DNA from: Candidatus Tiamatella incendiivivens
GTDB lineage: Archaea > Thermoproteota > Thermoprotei_A > Sulfolobales > Acidilobaceae
Assembly (NCBI GenBank): GCA_015522635.1
Contig: WALW01000019.1
Coordinates: 1-64,000 of the forward strand
Reading direction: 5' to 3'
DNA: 64,000 bases
In this document: piece after piece, positions 9,116 to 18,698 of the stretch
Numbering within the stretch: the first letter of the stretch is position 1
How the letters are laid out: every line of letters begins with the position of its first letter
The notes under the pieces: model-generated
Told to the model about the DNA's origin: nothing
The model's database searches: none
The model's input: only the letters and a program-made list of their open reading frames with translations
Program-made: the position numbers and the translations under genes

Positions 9116-10075
9116 TTAGTTCCGGCTCCCCCATCTCTTCAAGAGGACATATGATAGTATTGGGATTATTATGGTAGCATCCCCGTAGATCACAGTTTTA
9201 CTGGCGGTAGGCTTCACCTTCCCCCATGATACGGCTTCCCTGGGGCGCGCCCCACTTAAGCTACCATCATACTCCGCCGCTGTTGTAACATAGATTACAT
9301 TATCTAAACCTTCCATGAACTGCGACCACCATATTGTATGGTGTTTACTTATTCCTCCCCCGATTATGAGTGCAAAACTCGATTGTTCTTGGAAGAATAT
9401 TGATGCCAGGTTCTTCATATCCTCGAAGTAGCTGATGTTTATTTTATACCCTTTCTGCCTAGCCATGAAGACGCTTGTTCCGAAAGCACCGTCAGGCCAT
9501 CCTGGGACGAATATAGGCGTCCTCCCTTCACTAGCTGCCTTGAGAATAGAGTTCTCATCATCTATTAGGGAGCCAGCTTCCCATAGGAACTCGTATAGAG
9601 GCCAGCTTTCTTTTTTCGCTGAAGCTTTACCAGCTAGGTTCATGACGAATTCCTCTACTTTCGGCCCGTAATCCTCTAAGGGGATGAATAAGTTTCCAAG
9701 CCTATGGTATCCTTTTTCATACAGCTCAGCATCATTAGCTTGGAATGATCCCTTCAAATATCTGCCGCCCATACTTCTAGCTATATCGTGGTCTAGAGTG
9801 CCACAAGTAGTGAATACCGCGTTGAATACCTGCTCCCGGATAAGCTGGGCAAATATGCTTCTCAGACCTGTTGAAACCAAGTTTGCTGTGAAGGAGAGAA
9901 TCCTCAATCTAGGGGGGTTCAGGTTTTTAATCATTTGTATAGCATCATAGAGATGCCCGCTCACGAACCCGTATACTTCCCCGTAGAGGTCTACTAGTTC
10001 GTCTAAACTCATTTCCCGTTTTAATTTAGGGTTGCCCACCTCCTCGAAGTCACTCCCTGTTAAATGCTTTTCCAC
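9116..10075 (-). CDS. dys: Deoxyhypusine synthase
   Basis: This enzyme transfers an aminobutyl group from spermidine to a lysine of aIF5A, the first step of hypusine formation. The protein (about 319 residues) shows the NAD-binding TANLVSTGLR segment, TTCGTLDHD, the substrate region PGWPDGAFGT, and the catalytic lysine in GGGISKHHTIWW. It ends with TAAEYDGSLSGARP, typical of the family. The chosen GTG start at 10075 lies 7 bases after GAGGTG; the longer TTG start at 10081 is too close to that site. Confidence 0.95.
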   Translation of the reverse strand: MEKHLTGSDFEEVGNPKLKREMSLDELVDLYGEVYGFVSGHLYDAIQMIKNLNPPRLRILSFTANLVSTGLRSIFAQLIREQVFNAVFTTCGTLDHDIARSMGGRYLKGSFQANDAELYEKGYHRLGNLFIPLEDYGPKVEEFVMNLAGKASAKKESWPLYEFLWEAGSLIDDENSILKAASEGRTPIFVPGWPDGAFGTSVFMARQKGYKINISYFEDMKNLASIFFQEQSSFALIIGGGISKHHTIWWSQFMEGLDNVIYVTTAAEYDGSLSGARPREAVSWGKVKPTASKTVIYGDATIIIPILSYVLLKRWGSRN

Positions 10076-10103
10076 TGTCAAACACCTCTAACTACGACCT
10101 GAC

Positions 10104-10138
10104 AGTATATAGGAATAGAACCAGCATAATAAGGTGAT
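10104..10138 (+). promoter_or_regulatory. Promoter and ribosome binding site of the pilus operon
   Basis: A TATA-like AGTATATAGG run begins near 10104, and AAGGTGAT at 10131-10138 lies just before the GTG start of the pilin. The spacing fits a short-leader archaeal transcript. Confidence 0.5.
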
Positions 10139-10143
10139 TTCGA

Positions 10144-10557
10144 GTGAAGAAAAGCGGGAAAGGACTCTCACCCCTTGTTTCAACAATGATACTGATCTCA
10201 GCAGCCATTATCGGAGGAATGTTCGTCTACAACTATTTCCAGACATCAGTTAACAAGATAACAGCTACATCTCAATCTCTCACTGTTAACGTGAAAACGA
10301 TCCCGACAGAGAACGGCAGCCTTGTCTACCTATCAATTACGAATGTGGGAAGAGATCCCGTTCAACTGGAGAAAGCCGTGTTCCTCTATCCTAATGGTAC
10401 CGCTATACAAAACCAGGGAAAAGACTTGAATACACTATTGAGGCCTGGAGGGAAGAACACGTTCATTTTGAATGCACCAACAGACGCGTCATTCATATAT
10501 ATAGACTATAAGAACGGGAAAACAGAGTTGCAGACAGATCCGATCCAACTATCATAA
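10144..10557 (+). CDS. Type IV pilin-like protein with class III signal peptide
   Basis: This 137-residue protein starts KKSGKG-LSPLVSTMILI. That is a basic leader ending in glycine followed by the hydrophobic assembly helix, the hallmark of archaeal prepilins and archaellins cut by the PibD/FlaK peptidase, with cleavage expected after Gly7. The hydrophobic helix runs to about residue 32. The rest is beta-rich (SLVYLSITNVGRDPVQ) with potential N-glycosylation sites. It is the first gene of a three-gene cassette with an assembly ATPase and a membrane platform protein, so it is probably the subunit of a cell-surface pilus. It is unlikely to be the main archaellin because none of the other archaellum genes are near. 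Confidence 0.88.
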   Translation: MKKSGKGLSPLVSTMILISAAIIGGMFVYNYFQTSVNKITATSQSLTVNVKTIPTENGSLVYLSITNVGRDPVQLEKAVFLYPNGTAIQNQGKDLNTLLRPGGKNTFILNAPTDASFIYIDYKNGKTELQTDPIQLS

Positions 10558-10567
10558 CCAATCCTTC

Positions 10568-11941
10568 ATGGAGGGTATGCAGTTGAAAAACAGCCTCCTC
10601 AAACTTTTTTCCCAAGAGAAACAGGGGGATACAGGTAAAGAGGAAACCGTCGAGGAAACCCGGGGATACTGCGAGGAAACTGTTCCTGTTTACAGGTATG
10701 AAAAGACCAACATAGAGTTCCTAATAGTTAGAAGCGAGTCCAGTTTCATGTACTGTGTACATGAGCCGGGTAGTGAAGAATACCTGGAGGAGAGGAGGAA
10801 AAGCGGTTACGGGCAGCTCTATCCTATTATACAAGATGATAATATTGAGGAGATATCTGTAAACGGTCCTAGCAGACCTGTTTTTGTGTTGAATAAGCTC
10901 CTACCTGGAATATGGCTTGAATCAAATATTATGCTAGATGGGAAAGAGGCGGATTCCATAGCCTACAACCTAGCGGTAAGGGCTAGGAGGGCTGTCAGCC
11001 TCTTAACCCCCATAGCAGAGGGGCTTACAAACGAAGGTTATAGGGTGTCAGTAACTTACTCCAGAGAGGTCTCCAGGTGGGGGAGTTCATTCGTTATAAG
11101 GAAATACCCGTCTAATCCTCCGAGTATAGTCCAGCTTATAGAGCAGAATGTGATTTCTAGTTTGATGGCGGCATACCTGTGGTTTGTAATAGATCATAAG
11201 AAGTTTATCTTGATAACGGGGGGAATGGGTGCAGGTAAAACTACGTTCCTCAATGCGTTGATAGAAATGATATCACCGTATAGTAGGGTTTTAACGTTAG
11301 AAGACACTCCTGAAATTAGAGTGGTAAATAAGAATTGGGATTCACTCATTACTAGACCGGTTTACCCCGGCTCTGAATACGCTGAGATCTCCTTGTTTGA
11401 CCTTGTTAAATTCAGTCTAAGGAGAAGAGCAGATTATCTTATCATAGGTGAAGTCCGTGGCAAAGAAGCCCAAGGCCTAGCACAGGCAGTCGCTACAGGC
11501 CAAGGATCTATAGCTACATTCCACGCTGATTCCCCCTCGAATGCTTTGGAAAGGCTGAAAATGGAGCCTATCAATCTGTCACCAGCCTTTATTTCACTAG
11601 TATCAGTCATCGTCCACCTGAAAAAGTCCATGAAACGTGGGGTTGTCGTTTCAAGGAGGGCAGAGGTTGTAATGGAGCAAAGTGGAGGGGAATTGATTCC
11701 CGTTTTTAAGTGGGATCCAAGGCTGGACTACTTCTCGCCTGAGAATATTGAAGAATTACTGCATAGTAGCCGTGTAATCGAAGCTATAGCCGATAGAGAA
11801 GGGTATTCTGTGTCTGAGATACTTGGAAATATGCTGTCAAGAGCTAGGCTACTAGAGATGAATACAGGGGCTAGTAGGTCGAGGTTTAGGGAGGAAGTGG
11901 AAAAGTTCTATATGTCCAGGTTGTCCGAGAGAGAGGCATAA
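10568..11941 (+). CDS. Type IV pilus assembly ATPase (GspE/TadA/UpsE-like)
   Basis: This is a secretion-type ATPase that powers pilus assembly at the inner face of the membrane. In about 457 residues there is an N-terminal domain, then Walker A GGMGAGKTT (about 217-225), the Asp box LEDTPEI, Walker B YLIIGEVRG, and the His box ATFHADSP. The longest ORF starts at ATG 10568. TTG 10583, which lies 6 bases after GGAGGGT, is an equally likely start. It follows the pilin by 10 bases and precedes the platform gene by 2 bases, so the three are cotranscribed. Confidence 0.93.
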   Translation: MEGMQLKNSLLKLFSQEKQGDTGKEETVEETRGYCEETVPVYRYEKTNIEFLIVRSESSFMYCVHEPGSEEYLEERRKSGYGQLYPIIQDDNIEEISVNGPSRPVFVLNKLLPGIWLESNIMLDGKEADSIAYNLAVRARRAVSLLTPIAEGLTNEGYRVSVTYSREVSRWGSSFVIRKYPSNPPSIVQLIEQNVISSLMAAYLWFVIDHKKFILITGGMGAGKTTFLNALIEMISPYSRVLTLEDTPEIRVVNKNWDSLITRPVYPGSEYAEISLFDLVKFSLRRRADYLIIGEVRGKEAQGLAQAVATGQGSIATFHADSPSNALERLKMEPINLSPAFISLVSVIVHLKKSMKRGVVVSRRAEVVMEQSGGELIPVFKWDPRLDYFSPENIEELLHSSRVIEAIADREGYSVSEILGNMLSRARLLEMNTGASRSRFREEVEKFYMSRLSEREA

Positions 11942-11943
11942 AG

Positions 11944-13170
11944 TTGCTCCGGGAAATATTAGAGGATAACGGTGGGAAGGAGGTACCTGTTCTTTTAACA
12001 TATCTAATTCCATTCACATTCAACCCCATATACCTGGTAAACGCACTGAGACACCTTGATCGAAAACTCTTCCCCCGAATGTCAAAATCCATATCGGAAT
12101 ACCTGAACGAACTATTAGCCAAAGGCTTAGACCCGCTCACAGCGCTACTAAACACTTCAGAGAAAATTAGAAACGACATAGTCTCAAGATTACTTGCAAA
12201 CTATGTGTACGTCGCGAGAAACGTTGGATCCGCCACCATGTTAACAGTAACTTTCCTCGAGAAAGCCCTTGAATCCATACAAAAGTCCTGGGAGGACTTC
12301 AGGAACTTCATGAACGTTATAATAGAAGTAGAGGTAGTCCTGGTGATGACGTCGATCATAGGAATGCTTTTAGCAATATTCAACCCTCAAGGAATAATGT
12401 ACCTCGCCATAATTCCATTGTCACTGTTTTTCTTAGCAATAGCGAGTCTAACCGGCTACGTGCTCTTTTCACCTAGCATAGGAAATCCATACAATGAATT
12501 CGGCTCGAGAAAGGGTTATGTTGTTCTCTACTACTCCATCATTACCGCAGCACTAGCAGGGTACATCGAGGCATCAGAATACTCCCTGCAAATAACAATC
12601 ACTACAATTCTAATAGGACTGATCCTAGAGTATAAGGTCCACATGATCGTGAAAACTTTTACAGGCTTCATTGACGAGCTATCAGCTATTCTAAATAACA
12701 TAGAAATAGGTTACCCCGGTACACCCTCGATAAACAGGTTACTCGGAAAATACAGGTTAAAAGGGAGAATAGGTAGGCTGCTGAAAGCATTGAATAAAGG
12801 GGTTTCAATAGCTGGCGAAACAGGGTTAAGGGGATCCTTTAATAGAATAGTTAATGTTCTCAACAGCAGCTATAGATCATTCATAAAGTATAAAGTAACG
12901 GCAAATACGTATATTCTCCTAATAATAACCGCTTATGCCATACTAGTCTATACAGCCCATAGCATCACCGGGTTCTATGGGAACAGCGCGCTGATCAGGG
13001 AAACTATAAAGCCCAACACCCTTGATATAGGCCGGTTGAATGATCTTACAGTAGTATCCGCTTTCCTGACACCGATATCTATAGGCTTGTCTTACAGGCC
13101 TCGTATGCCACCTATACTAACCGCGGGATTGAGCGCTTTAGCTATCTATATGATAACCCATTTTCTGTAG
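11944..13170 (+). CDS. Type IV pilus membrane platform protein (TadC/UpsF-like)
   Basis: This 408-residue integral membrane protein is the likely partner of the upstream ATPase. Hydrophobic spans are visible at about residues 118-135, 140-180, 195-240, 318-335, and two near the C-terminus. Between them are cytoplasmic segments with the T2SF-like pattern GYPGTPSINRLLG and LNKGVSIAGETGLRG. The start is TTG 11944. The codons prefer A endings, like the two genes before it. Its last 33 bases overlap the end of thyX on the other strand. Confidence 0.85.
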   Translation: MLREILEDNGGKEVPVLLTYLIPFTFNPIYLVNALRHLDRKLFPRMSKSISEYLNELLAKGLDPLTALLNTSEKIRNDIVSRLLANYVYVARNVGSATMLTVTFLEKALESIQKSWEDFRNFMNVIIEVEVVLVMTSIIGMLLAIFNPQGIMYLAIIPLSLFFLAIASLTGYVLFSPSIGNPYNEFGSRKGYVVLYYSIITAALAGYIEASEYSLQITITTILIGLILEYKVHMIVKTFTGFIDELSAILNNIEIGYPGTPSINRLLGKYRLKGRIGRLLKALNKGVSIAGETGLRGSFNRIVNVLNSSYRSFIKYKVTANTYILLIITAYAILVYTAHSITGFYGNSALIRETIKPNTLDIGRLNDLTVVSAFLTPISIGLSYRPRMPPILTAGLSALAIYMITHFL

Positions 13171-14238
13171 GAAAAGAATGTTTGACCTAACACATTTGGG
13201 AATACCCCCCTTTTCAATGTTCTCAGGGCATCTTTCCATTATAGGATTCTTACCATTAATTAGTTCAGCAAGCGTCATAGGCTCTTGCCTTATCGCGTTT
13301 TCATATAAAATACACCTAGGACCTGCATACCTAAAGAGCTTGGGGTGAATCGACTGAAGCTTCTTCCAAAGAAGCCACGCGACGATCCTAATCTCCCATT
13401 GAGCTTTCGTGCACATTCTTAAGGGGAGGAAACTCTGAATAAGCTCACGTGCATTCATAGTTATCACGAGTTTCGTCTGGACACCCATAGGTACAATGAA
13501 CCTAGCATCCTCTGGAGGTATACCTTTTGAAATCATCTTCCTATACGAAAGGAATAATCTGGATGTTTCCCTGATAAAATCCGAGGCAATACTGCTCCTG
13601 CTAGCTATTGAAGGAGGGATGACGAAATCTATCATCCTACAATACCTCCTGTAAACGTTCTCCAACGGTACTTTCAAACGGCCTAGACTCCGGGGAATTT
13701 CATTATCTATCATATCAAGGAACCAAGATTCAAGCAGTGCATCATCAAGGCTATCCCCAGATTCCCTATACCCGTCGATAAACGCGAAACCTTGTTTAAC
13801 ATGTAACCTCAACTGAGAGTCATTGCTGGAAACAGTAATCATATCATCATTCCAGCAAGCCTTTAGGCTTCTATTATCCATCACAGGCAGGTCAACGCAT
13901 TTTCCCCTATAAAGATTAGGGTCCAGGCACTTCCCGTCGAAACCTAGTTTAGCATAGCGAAGGCTTAGTTGTGTGAAACTAGCGATTCTATGCCTAACAA
14001 GCTGGTGGCTGCACACTCTACTACATCCTTCAACAGTCCAGGTGTAAACACTATGCTCCCACGGACTGAAATGCTGTCTTTTAAGAGTCTCTCTAACCCA
14101 AATATCTACCTCTTCATCACTCATCTTGGCAAGCTGTACATTCAAGTCTCTCCTACTCAGCGACCTCTTCGCTGCAGCGGCGATTATTCTGTCTCCACCG
14201 TTCGTAAACCTGACGACTTCTACCCTCACTCCCACCAT
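13138..14238 (-). CDS. thyX: FAD-dependent thymidylate synthase ThyX
   Basis: ThyX makes dTMP from dUMP with methylene-tetrahydrofolate (or an archaeal pterin) and FAD. The signature RHRxxSFxxxSxRY is present at residues 82-95, preceded by HFSPWEHSVYTW. The second conserved block RFIVPMGVQTKLVITMNARELIQSFLPLR lies further on and is split here only in description. At 366 residues it is longer than the usual 220-300. Extra sequence follows the signature (CLDPNLYRGKCVDLP and after), and there is a cysteine-containing tail (RCPENIEKGGIPKC). A TATA-like box lies about 35 bases upstream on the minus strand. Confidence 0.94.
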   Translation of the reverse strand: MVGVRVEVVRFTNGGDRIIAAAAKRSLSRRDLNVQLAKMSDEEVDIWVRETLKRQHFSPWEHSVYTWTVEGCSRVCSHQLVRHRIASFTQLSLRYAKLGFDGKCLDPNLYRGKCVDLPVMDNRSLKACWNDDMITVSSNDSQLRLHVKQGFAFIDGYRESGDSLDDALLESWFLDMIDNEIPRSLGRLKVPLENVYRRYCRMIDFVIPPSIASRSSIASDFIRETSRLFLSYRKMISKGIPPEDARFIVPMGVQTKLVITMNARELIQSFLPLRMCTKAQWEIRIVAWLLWKKLQSIHPKLFRYAGPRCILYENAIRQEPMTLAELINGKNPIMERCPENIEKGGIPKCVRSNILFLQKMGYHIDS

Positions 14239-14357
14239 TAGCCCCTCAACACGATGTCAAGTGGATTCATATAAATAGAAGTAATCTCAATCATATATGA
14301 AAACCCAACGCTTTATAACAGCTAAACCGTACATTTCCTAACCTGGTGTCGTAAAAC

Positions 14358-16811
14358 TTGGAATACGATAAACCCTTCATATTGTGGCTTGAGAACGTGG
14401 ACTCCACAAAGCACGACTTAGCTGGAGGAAAGGCCGTAGGATTAGGGGAGAACATTAAAGCGGGAATACCTGTTCCACCAGGCTTCGTTGTCACCAGTGA
14501 AGCTTACAGATCCTTTATCCTTGAAACCGAGCTTACCCAGAGAATACAGTCCATCCTAAAGGAAGAGATAAAGAGTGGCCTACCAGATGAATATGAGAGA
14601 GCATCAGCTAGAATCCGTAGCCTGATTATGAGGAGCACCATTCCCCCAAGTATTGTAGCCGCGGTAAAACAGGCATACAGGAAACTAGGTAAGATTATTG
14701 GAATAGATAACCCGAGAGTAGCAGTGAGGAGTAGTGCAACAGTGGAGGATCTACCTGAAGCTAGCTTCGCTGGCCAACAAGAGACATACCTTAACGTCCA
14801 GGGAGAAGAAGAAGTCATGGAGCATGTTAAAATGGCATGGGCAAGTTTATGGACAGCACGAGTACTAAGTTATAGGGATTCCTTAAATATCGAACACGAG
14901 TCAGCCTTAATGGCTGTAGTTGTTGAAAAAATGGTAAACAGTAGAACTAGCGGAGTAATGTTTACAATACACCCTGTCTCAGGCGATCCCTCTCAAATAG
15001 TTATCGAGTCGATATGGGGGCTTGGAGAGTATATTGTAGAAGGTAAAGTAACACCAGACGAATTCGTTTTAGATAAGGATACGCTGGAAACTATAGAAGA
15101 GAGAATTAGTACAGAGAAAAGAATAGGACTCTTCTACGACCCAGATTCTAGGTCAAATGTAGAAGTAAAAATACCGTCAACACCCGAAGAACTAGAAGCA
15201 TTAAAAAAACGGTATCCCAAAATAGCCAAGACAATAGAGGAGCTCGACATAAAACCTGATGAGCCTAGCCTAAAAGAAGATGAGATAAAACAACTAGGTG
15301 AACTAGGACTACGTATAGAAGAAGTGTTCGGCAGGCATATGGATGTAGAATGGGCTATTGATTTTGAGATGAAAGAGAATAACTTATTCATACTACAAGC
15401 AAGGCCGGAAACCTATTGGAGTCGAAGGAGAAAAGAACCCGTAGAAGAAGAGGAAATAGAGCCTGGAGCAGCTGAAGTCCTTGTCAGAGGGATACCTGCA
15501 AGTCCAGGTATAGCTATAGGTAAAGTGAAGGTAGCTTTTAAAGCGGATGATGCATCCAAACTAATGGAGAAGGGGGATATATTAGTAACGAGAATGACTG
15601 ATCCAGACTGGGTTCCGTATATGAAGATCGCTGGAGCAATAGTGACAGATGAAGGTGGAATGACAGCGCATGCAGCAATAGTGTCGCGAGAATTAGGGAT
15701 ACCCGCCATTGTTGGTAGTGGGAATGCGACGGAAGCCCTTAAAACAGGGATGCTAGTTACTGTGGATGGAACGCAAGGAGTAGTCTATAAGGGCAAGGTG
15801 AAAGCTAGGAAAGAGGTAAGGCCGGGAGTAGAACATGGTGTAGAGGTAACTGGAACACTCAGCCCAGAGGTAATGAGGGAAATCTACCCTATAACGGCGA
15901 CTAAAATTTACATGAACCTAGGTCAGCCCCAGGAGATTGATAGATACCTGCATCTACCATTCGATGGAATAGGGCTCATGAGGATAGAGTTCATAATATC
16001 AGACTGGATAGGTTATCATCCAATTTATCTAATAGACCAAGGGAGAGGAGTATACTTCGTAGACAAGCTGGCGGAGGGAATAGCAAAAGTGGCTAGACCC
16101 TTATACCCTAGGCCTGTGGTTGTGAGATTCAGCGACTTCAAGAGCAATGAATACAGGAAACTGAAGGGAGGAGAAAAATACGAGCCGGAAGACGAGAGGA
16201 ACCCCATGCTAGGATGGAGAGGAGTATCGAGATATGCGTCAAAGGAATACGAACCAGCTTTCCGCTTGGAAGTCCGTGCAATAAAGAAAGTGAGAGATGA
16301 ATGGGGGTTGAAGAATGTTTGGGTAATGTTCCCCTTCGTGAGAAACACCTGGGAGCTAAGGAAAGCATTAAAGATCATGGAGGATGAAGGGCTTGAGAGA
16401 AGGCATGACTTTAAAGTATGGATCATGAGCGAGGTACCGAGCACTGTAATTCTAGCAGAAGACTTCTCGAGAATGGTAGACGGATTCAGTGTAGGAAGCA
16501 ACGATCTGACTCAGCTAATACTAGGAGTAGACAGAGATTCGGGTAGGCTGTTTAAAATGGGGTACTTCGACGAGAGAGACCCGGCTGTAATGAAGGCCAT
16601 CGAGGCTTTGACCAACATTGCACATAAATACGGTAGAACTGTAAGCATCTGCGGTCAGGCGCCAAGTGTTTACCCAGAAGTAGTAGAATACCTTGTAAGA
16701 ATAGGTGTAGACAGTATCAGCGTCAATCCAGATGCGGTGGTAAGAGTCAGACGCCACGTAGCAAGCTTGGAGAAGAAGATGGTGCTCGACCTCCTTAGAG
16801 GGAAAGCCTAA
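14358..16811 (+). CDS. ppsA: Phosphoenolpyruvate synthase (pyruvate, water dikinase)
   Basis: This enzyme converts pyruvate and ATP to PEP, AMP and phosphate for gluconeogenesis, and may run in reverse in hyperthermophiles. The 817 residues start with the nucleotide-binding domain (GGKAVGLGENI, AVRSSATVEDLPEASFAGQQ), then the swivelling domain with the phospho-histidine H438 in GGMTAHAAIVSRE. The C-terminal PEP-binding barrel has FSVGSNDLTQ and the catalytic cysteine in SICGQAPS. The order and length are complete. The start is TTG 14358, with a TATA-like CTTTATAAC about 45 bases upstream. Confidence 0.97.
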   Translation: MEYDKPFILWLENVDSTKHDLAGGKAVGLGENIKAGIPVPPGFVVTSEAYRSFILETELTQRIQSILKEEIKSGLPDEYERASARIRSLIMRSTIPPSIVAAVKQAYRKLGKIIGIDNPRVAVRSSATVEDLPEASFAGQQETYLNVQGEEEVMEHVKMAWASLWTARVLSYRDSLNIEHESALMAVVVEKMVNSRTSGVMFTIHPVSGDPSQIVIESIWGLGEYIVEGKVTPDEFVLDKDTLETIEERISTEKRIGLFYDPDSRSNVEVKIPSTPEELEALKKRYPKIAKTIEELDIKPDEPSLKEDEIKQLGELGLRIEEVFGRHMDVEWAIDFEMKENNLFILQARPETYWSRRRKEPVEEEEIEPGAAEVLVRGIPASPGIAIGKVKVAFKADDASKLMEKGDILVTRMTDPDWVPYMKIAGAIVTDEGGMTAHAAIVSRELGIPAIVGSGNATEALKTGMLVTVDGTQGVVYKGKVKARKEVRPGVEHGVEVTGTLSPEVMREIYPITATKIYMNLGQPQEIDRYLHLPFDGIGLMRIEFIISDWIGYHPIYLIDQGRGVYFVDKLAEGIAKVARPLYPRPVVVRFSDFKSNEYRKLKGGEKYEPEDERNPMLGWRGVSRYASKEYEPAFRLEVRAIKKVRDEWGLKNVWVMFPFVRNTWELRKALKIMEDEGLERRHDFKVWIMSEVPSTVILAEDFSRMVDGFSVGSNDLTQLILGVDRDSGRLFKMGYFDERDPAVMKAIEALTNIAHKYGRTVSICGQAPSVYPEVVEYLVRIGVDSISVNPDAVVRVRRHVASLEKKMVLDLLRGKA

Positions 16812-16813
16812 GA

Positions 16814-17323
16814 TTAAACCTCCTTCAAATCAACATAATCTTCTTCTCTCACAATATATTCGCCTTTAGATAATACGCTCTTGACGACGTCTAATACTTC
16901 ATTCACCGAGCCATTAACGTATAATACACCCACCTCCTTATCCCTGATAACGTCACCTAGAAATAAGTAGCACAAGGGACCTAACCTGCCTTTCCTCGAG
17001 TAAACTATTAAAAGAGCCTTCAGACTCTTCTCTTCCTTATAATCAACCACCTCATCCACAATTGGAGTTATATCCTTGGCGAGAACAACGAGGCTGTCAC
17101 TGTACACAGCTATAAAAATGACTGTACCCCCCTTCTCAACTTTCAGCAAACCGGGATTACCTGCAGACGGTTCCTTAACCGCTTCCGGCGAATAATCCTT
17201 TAACAAACTGGAAAGCATCCTCAACCTCTCAGCTGCTATGCTAGGATCCAACCGCTTTACATTTAAGCTATCCTTATACTCTTCCTTCAACCCCTTCCAT
17301 CCTGCCACCCTAACTTCAGCCAT
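16814..17323 (-). CDS. Hypothetical protein
   Basis: This is a 169-residue soluble protein with an alpha-helical N-terminal third and an alternating beta-alpha C-terminal part (TVIFIAVYSDSLVVLAKD, KALLIVYSRKG, VGVLYVNGSVNEVLDVV). I see no catalytic motif, signal or membrane span. It converges on ppsA with a 2-base gap and diverges from hisS. I do not recognise the family. Confidence 0.75.
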   Translation of the reverse strand: MAEVRVAGWKGLKEEYKDSLNVKRLDPSIAAERLRMLSSLLKDYSPEAVKEPSAGNPGLLKVEKGGTVIFIAVYSDSLVVLAKDITPIVDEVVDYKEEKSLKALLIVYSRKGRLGPLCYLFLGDVIRDKEVGVLYVNGSVNEVLDVVKSVLSKGEYIVREEDYVDLKEV

Positions 17324-17405
17324 AATCTAAACCCATTACAAATTGAGTATGCTAGACCAAATATTATAATGCGTAACTATGAACCCTTGGTAGAGGGGAA
17401 AATAA

Positions 17406-18698
17406 TTGTACGAAGGTGAAAGACCTAAGGGGTTTAGAGACATCCCGCCGCGACTCATGATAGTCAGGAAGAAAGTGATCTCAATAATAGAGAAAGTTTT
17501 CCAGTCATTCGGATTCGACCCTATAGAAACGCCTGCAATAGAATATTGGGAGACGCTGGCCGGTAAATACGGTGACGAAGCTGAAAACAGGCTAATATGG
17601 AGATTCCAAGACCCTCTTAGCAATAGATGGTATGCTCTAAGATACGATTTAACAGTCCCTCTGGCAAGGTACATAAAATCGCATCAGGACATCCCCATGC
17701 CATTCAAAAGGTATCACATAGCACCAGTATGGAGACATGAAGAACCTCAAAGGGGAAGGTTCAGAGAATTCTACCAGTGTGACGCAGACATAGTAGGAAG
17801 CCAATACCCTGAGGCCGATGCAGAAGTCATAGATCTAGCGATAAAAGCAATAGATTCTATAGGATTCGCTGAATACACTTTCAGGGTCAATGACAGAAGA
17901 CTTCTCTCAGGCATATTCGAGGAAGATATAGGTGTAGATAACCCCCTACCGGTTTACAGGGTAATAGATAAACTGGATAAAATTGGTGAAGAAGAGGTTC
18001 GGAAAGAGCTTCATAACATTATGAGTGAATCTGTGGTCGAAAAGATTATGACAGCCATAAGCCTAAGGGGGAATCCCTCTGAAGTACTCCAAGAAATGAG
18101 GGTGAAATACGGTAGAAACGAGAGCATAGTGGAAACGCTGGATTATCTAGAAGAAATGTTTAACCTCGTCAAGGATCCGAGAGTAACTCTAGACTTAAGC
18201 TTAGTCAGGGGATTAGACTATTACACTGGACCCATCTTCGAAGTTTTCCTGGAGAAACCTAGGATAGGTGCTGTAGCAGGAGGAGGGAGATATGATAATC
18301 TTATTGGAATGTTTATGAAGAGAAGCATTCCCGCTACTGGGATAAGCCTAGGACTAGAACGGCTTATCGATGCCGTAATGGACTTGGGGTTCATAAAAGA
18401 CGATAAAGAATCATATACAGAAGCCTATGTTGTATACCTGAAGCCTGAGTTAATATGGAAAGCATGGGAGATAGCAAATGAATTGAGAAATGCAGGGATA
18501 CCTACAAGAGTTGACTTGATAAGGGGTTCTCCGAAAAAGCAGGCCAAAAGAGCGAACAGGCTTGGTGTTAGATATATAGTTTACATAGGAGAGAAAGAAA
18601 TTAAGGAGAATACTATAACGGTATATGATACGGTTACAGGAGAACGTAGCGAGCATGCTTTAGAAGAATTTATAGGAGGGCCCGCCGGAGGCAGGTAA
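17406..18698 (+). CDS. hisS: Histidyl-tRNA synthetase
   Basis: This is a class II synthetase charging tRNA-His. The 430 residues contain motif 1 (FDPIETPAIEYWE), motif 2 (HIAPVWRHEEPQRGRFREFYQ), the histidine-binding segments LVRGLDYYTGPIFEV and GGGRYDNLIG, and motif 3 (ATGISLGLERL). The C-terminal anticodon-binding domain begins at about residue 335. The start is TTG 17406, followed by YEGERPKGFRDIPP, the normal family N-terminus. Confidence 0.97.
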   Translation: MYEGERPKGFRDIPPRLMIVRKKVISIIEKVFQSFGFDPIETPAIEYWETLAGKYGDEAENRLIWRFQDPLSNRWYALRYDLTVPLARYIKSHQDIPMPFKRYHIAPVWRHEEPQRGRFREFYQCDADIVGSQYPEADAEVIDLAIKAIDSIGFAEYTFRVNDRRLLSGIFEEDIGVDNPLPVYRVIDKLDKIGEEEVRKELHNIMSESVVEKIMTAISLRGNPSEVLQEMRVKYGRNESIVETLDYLEEMFNLVKDPRVTLDLSLVRGLDYYTGPIFEVFLEKPRIGAVAGGGRYDNLIGMFMKRSIPATGISLGLERLIDAVMDLGFIKDDKESYTEAYVVYLKPELIWKAWEIANELRNAGIPTRVDLIRGSPKKQAKRANRLGVRYIVYIGEKEIKENTITVYDTVTGERSEHALEEFIGGPAGGR

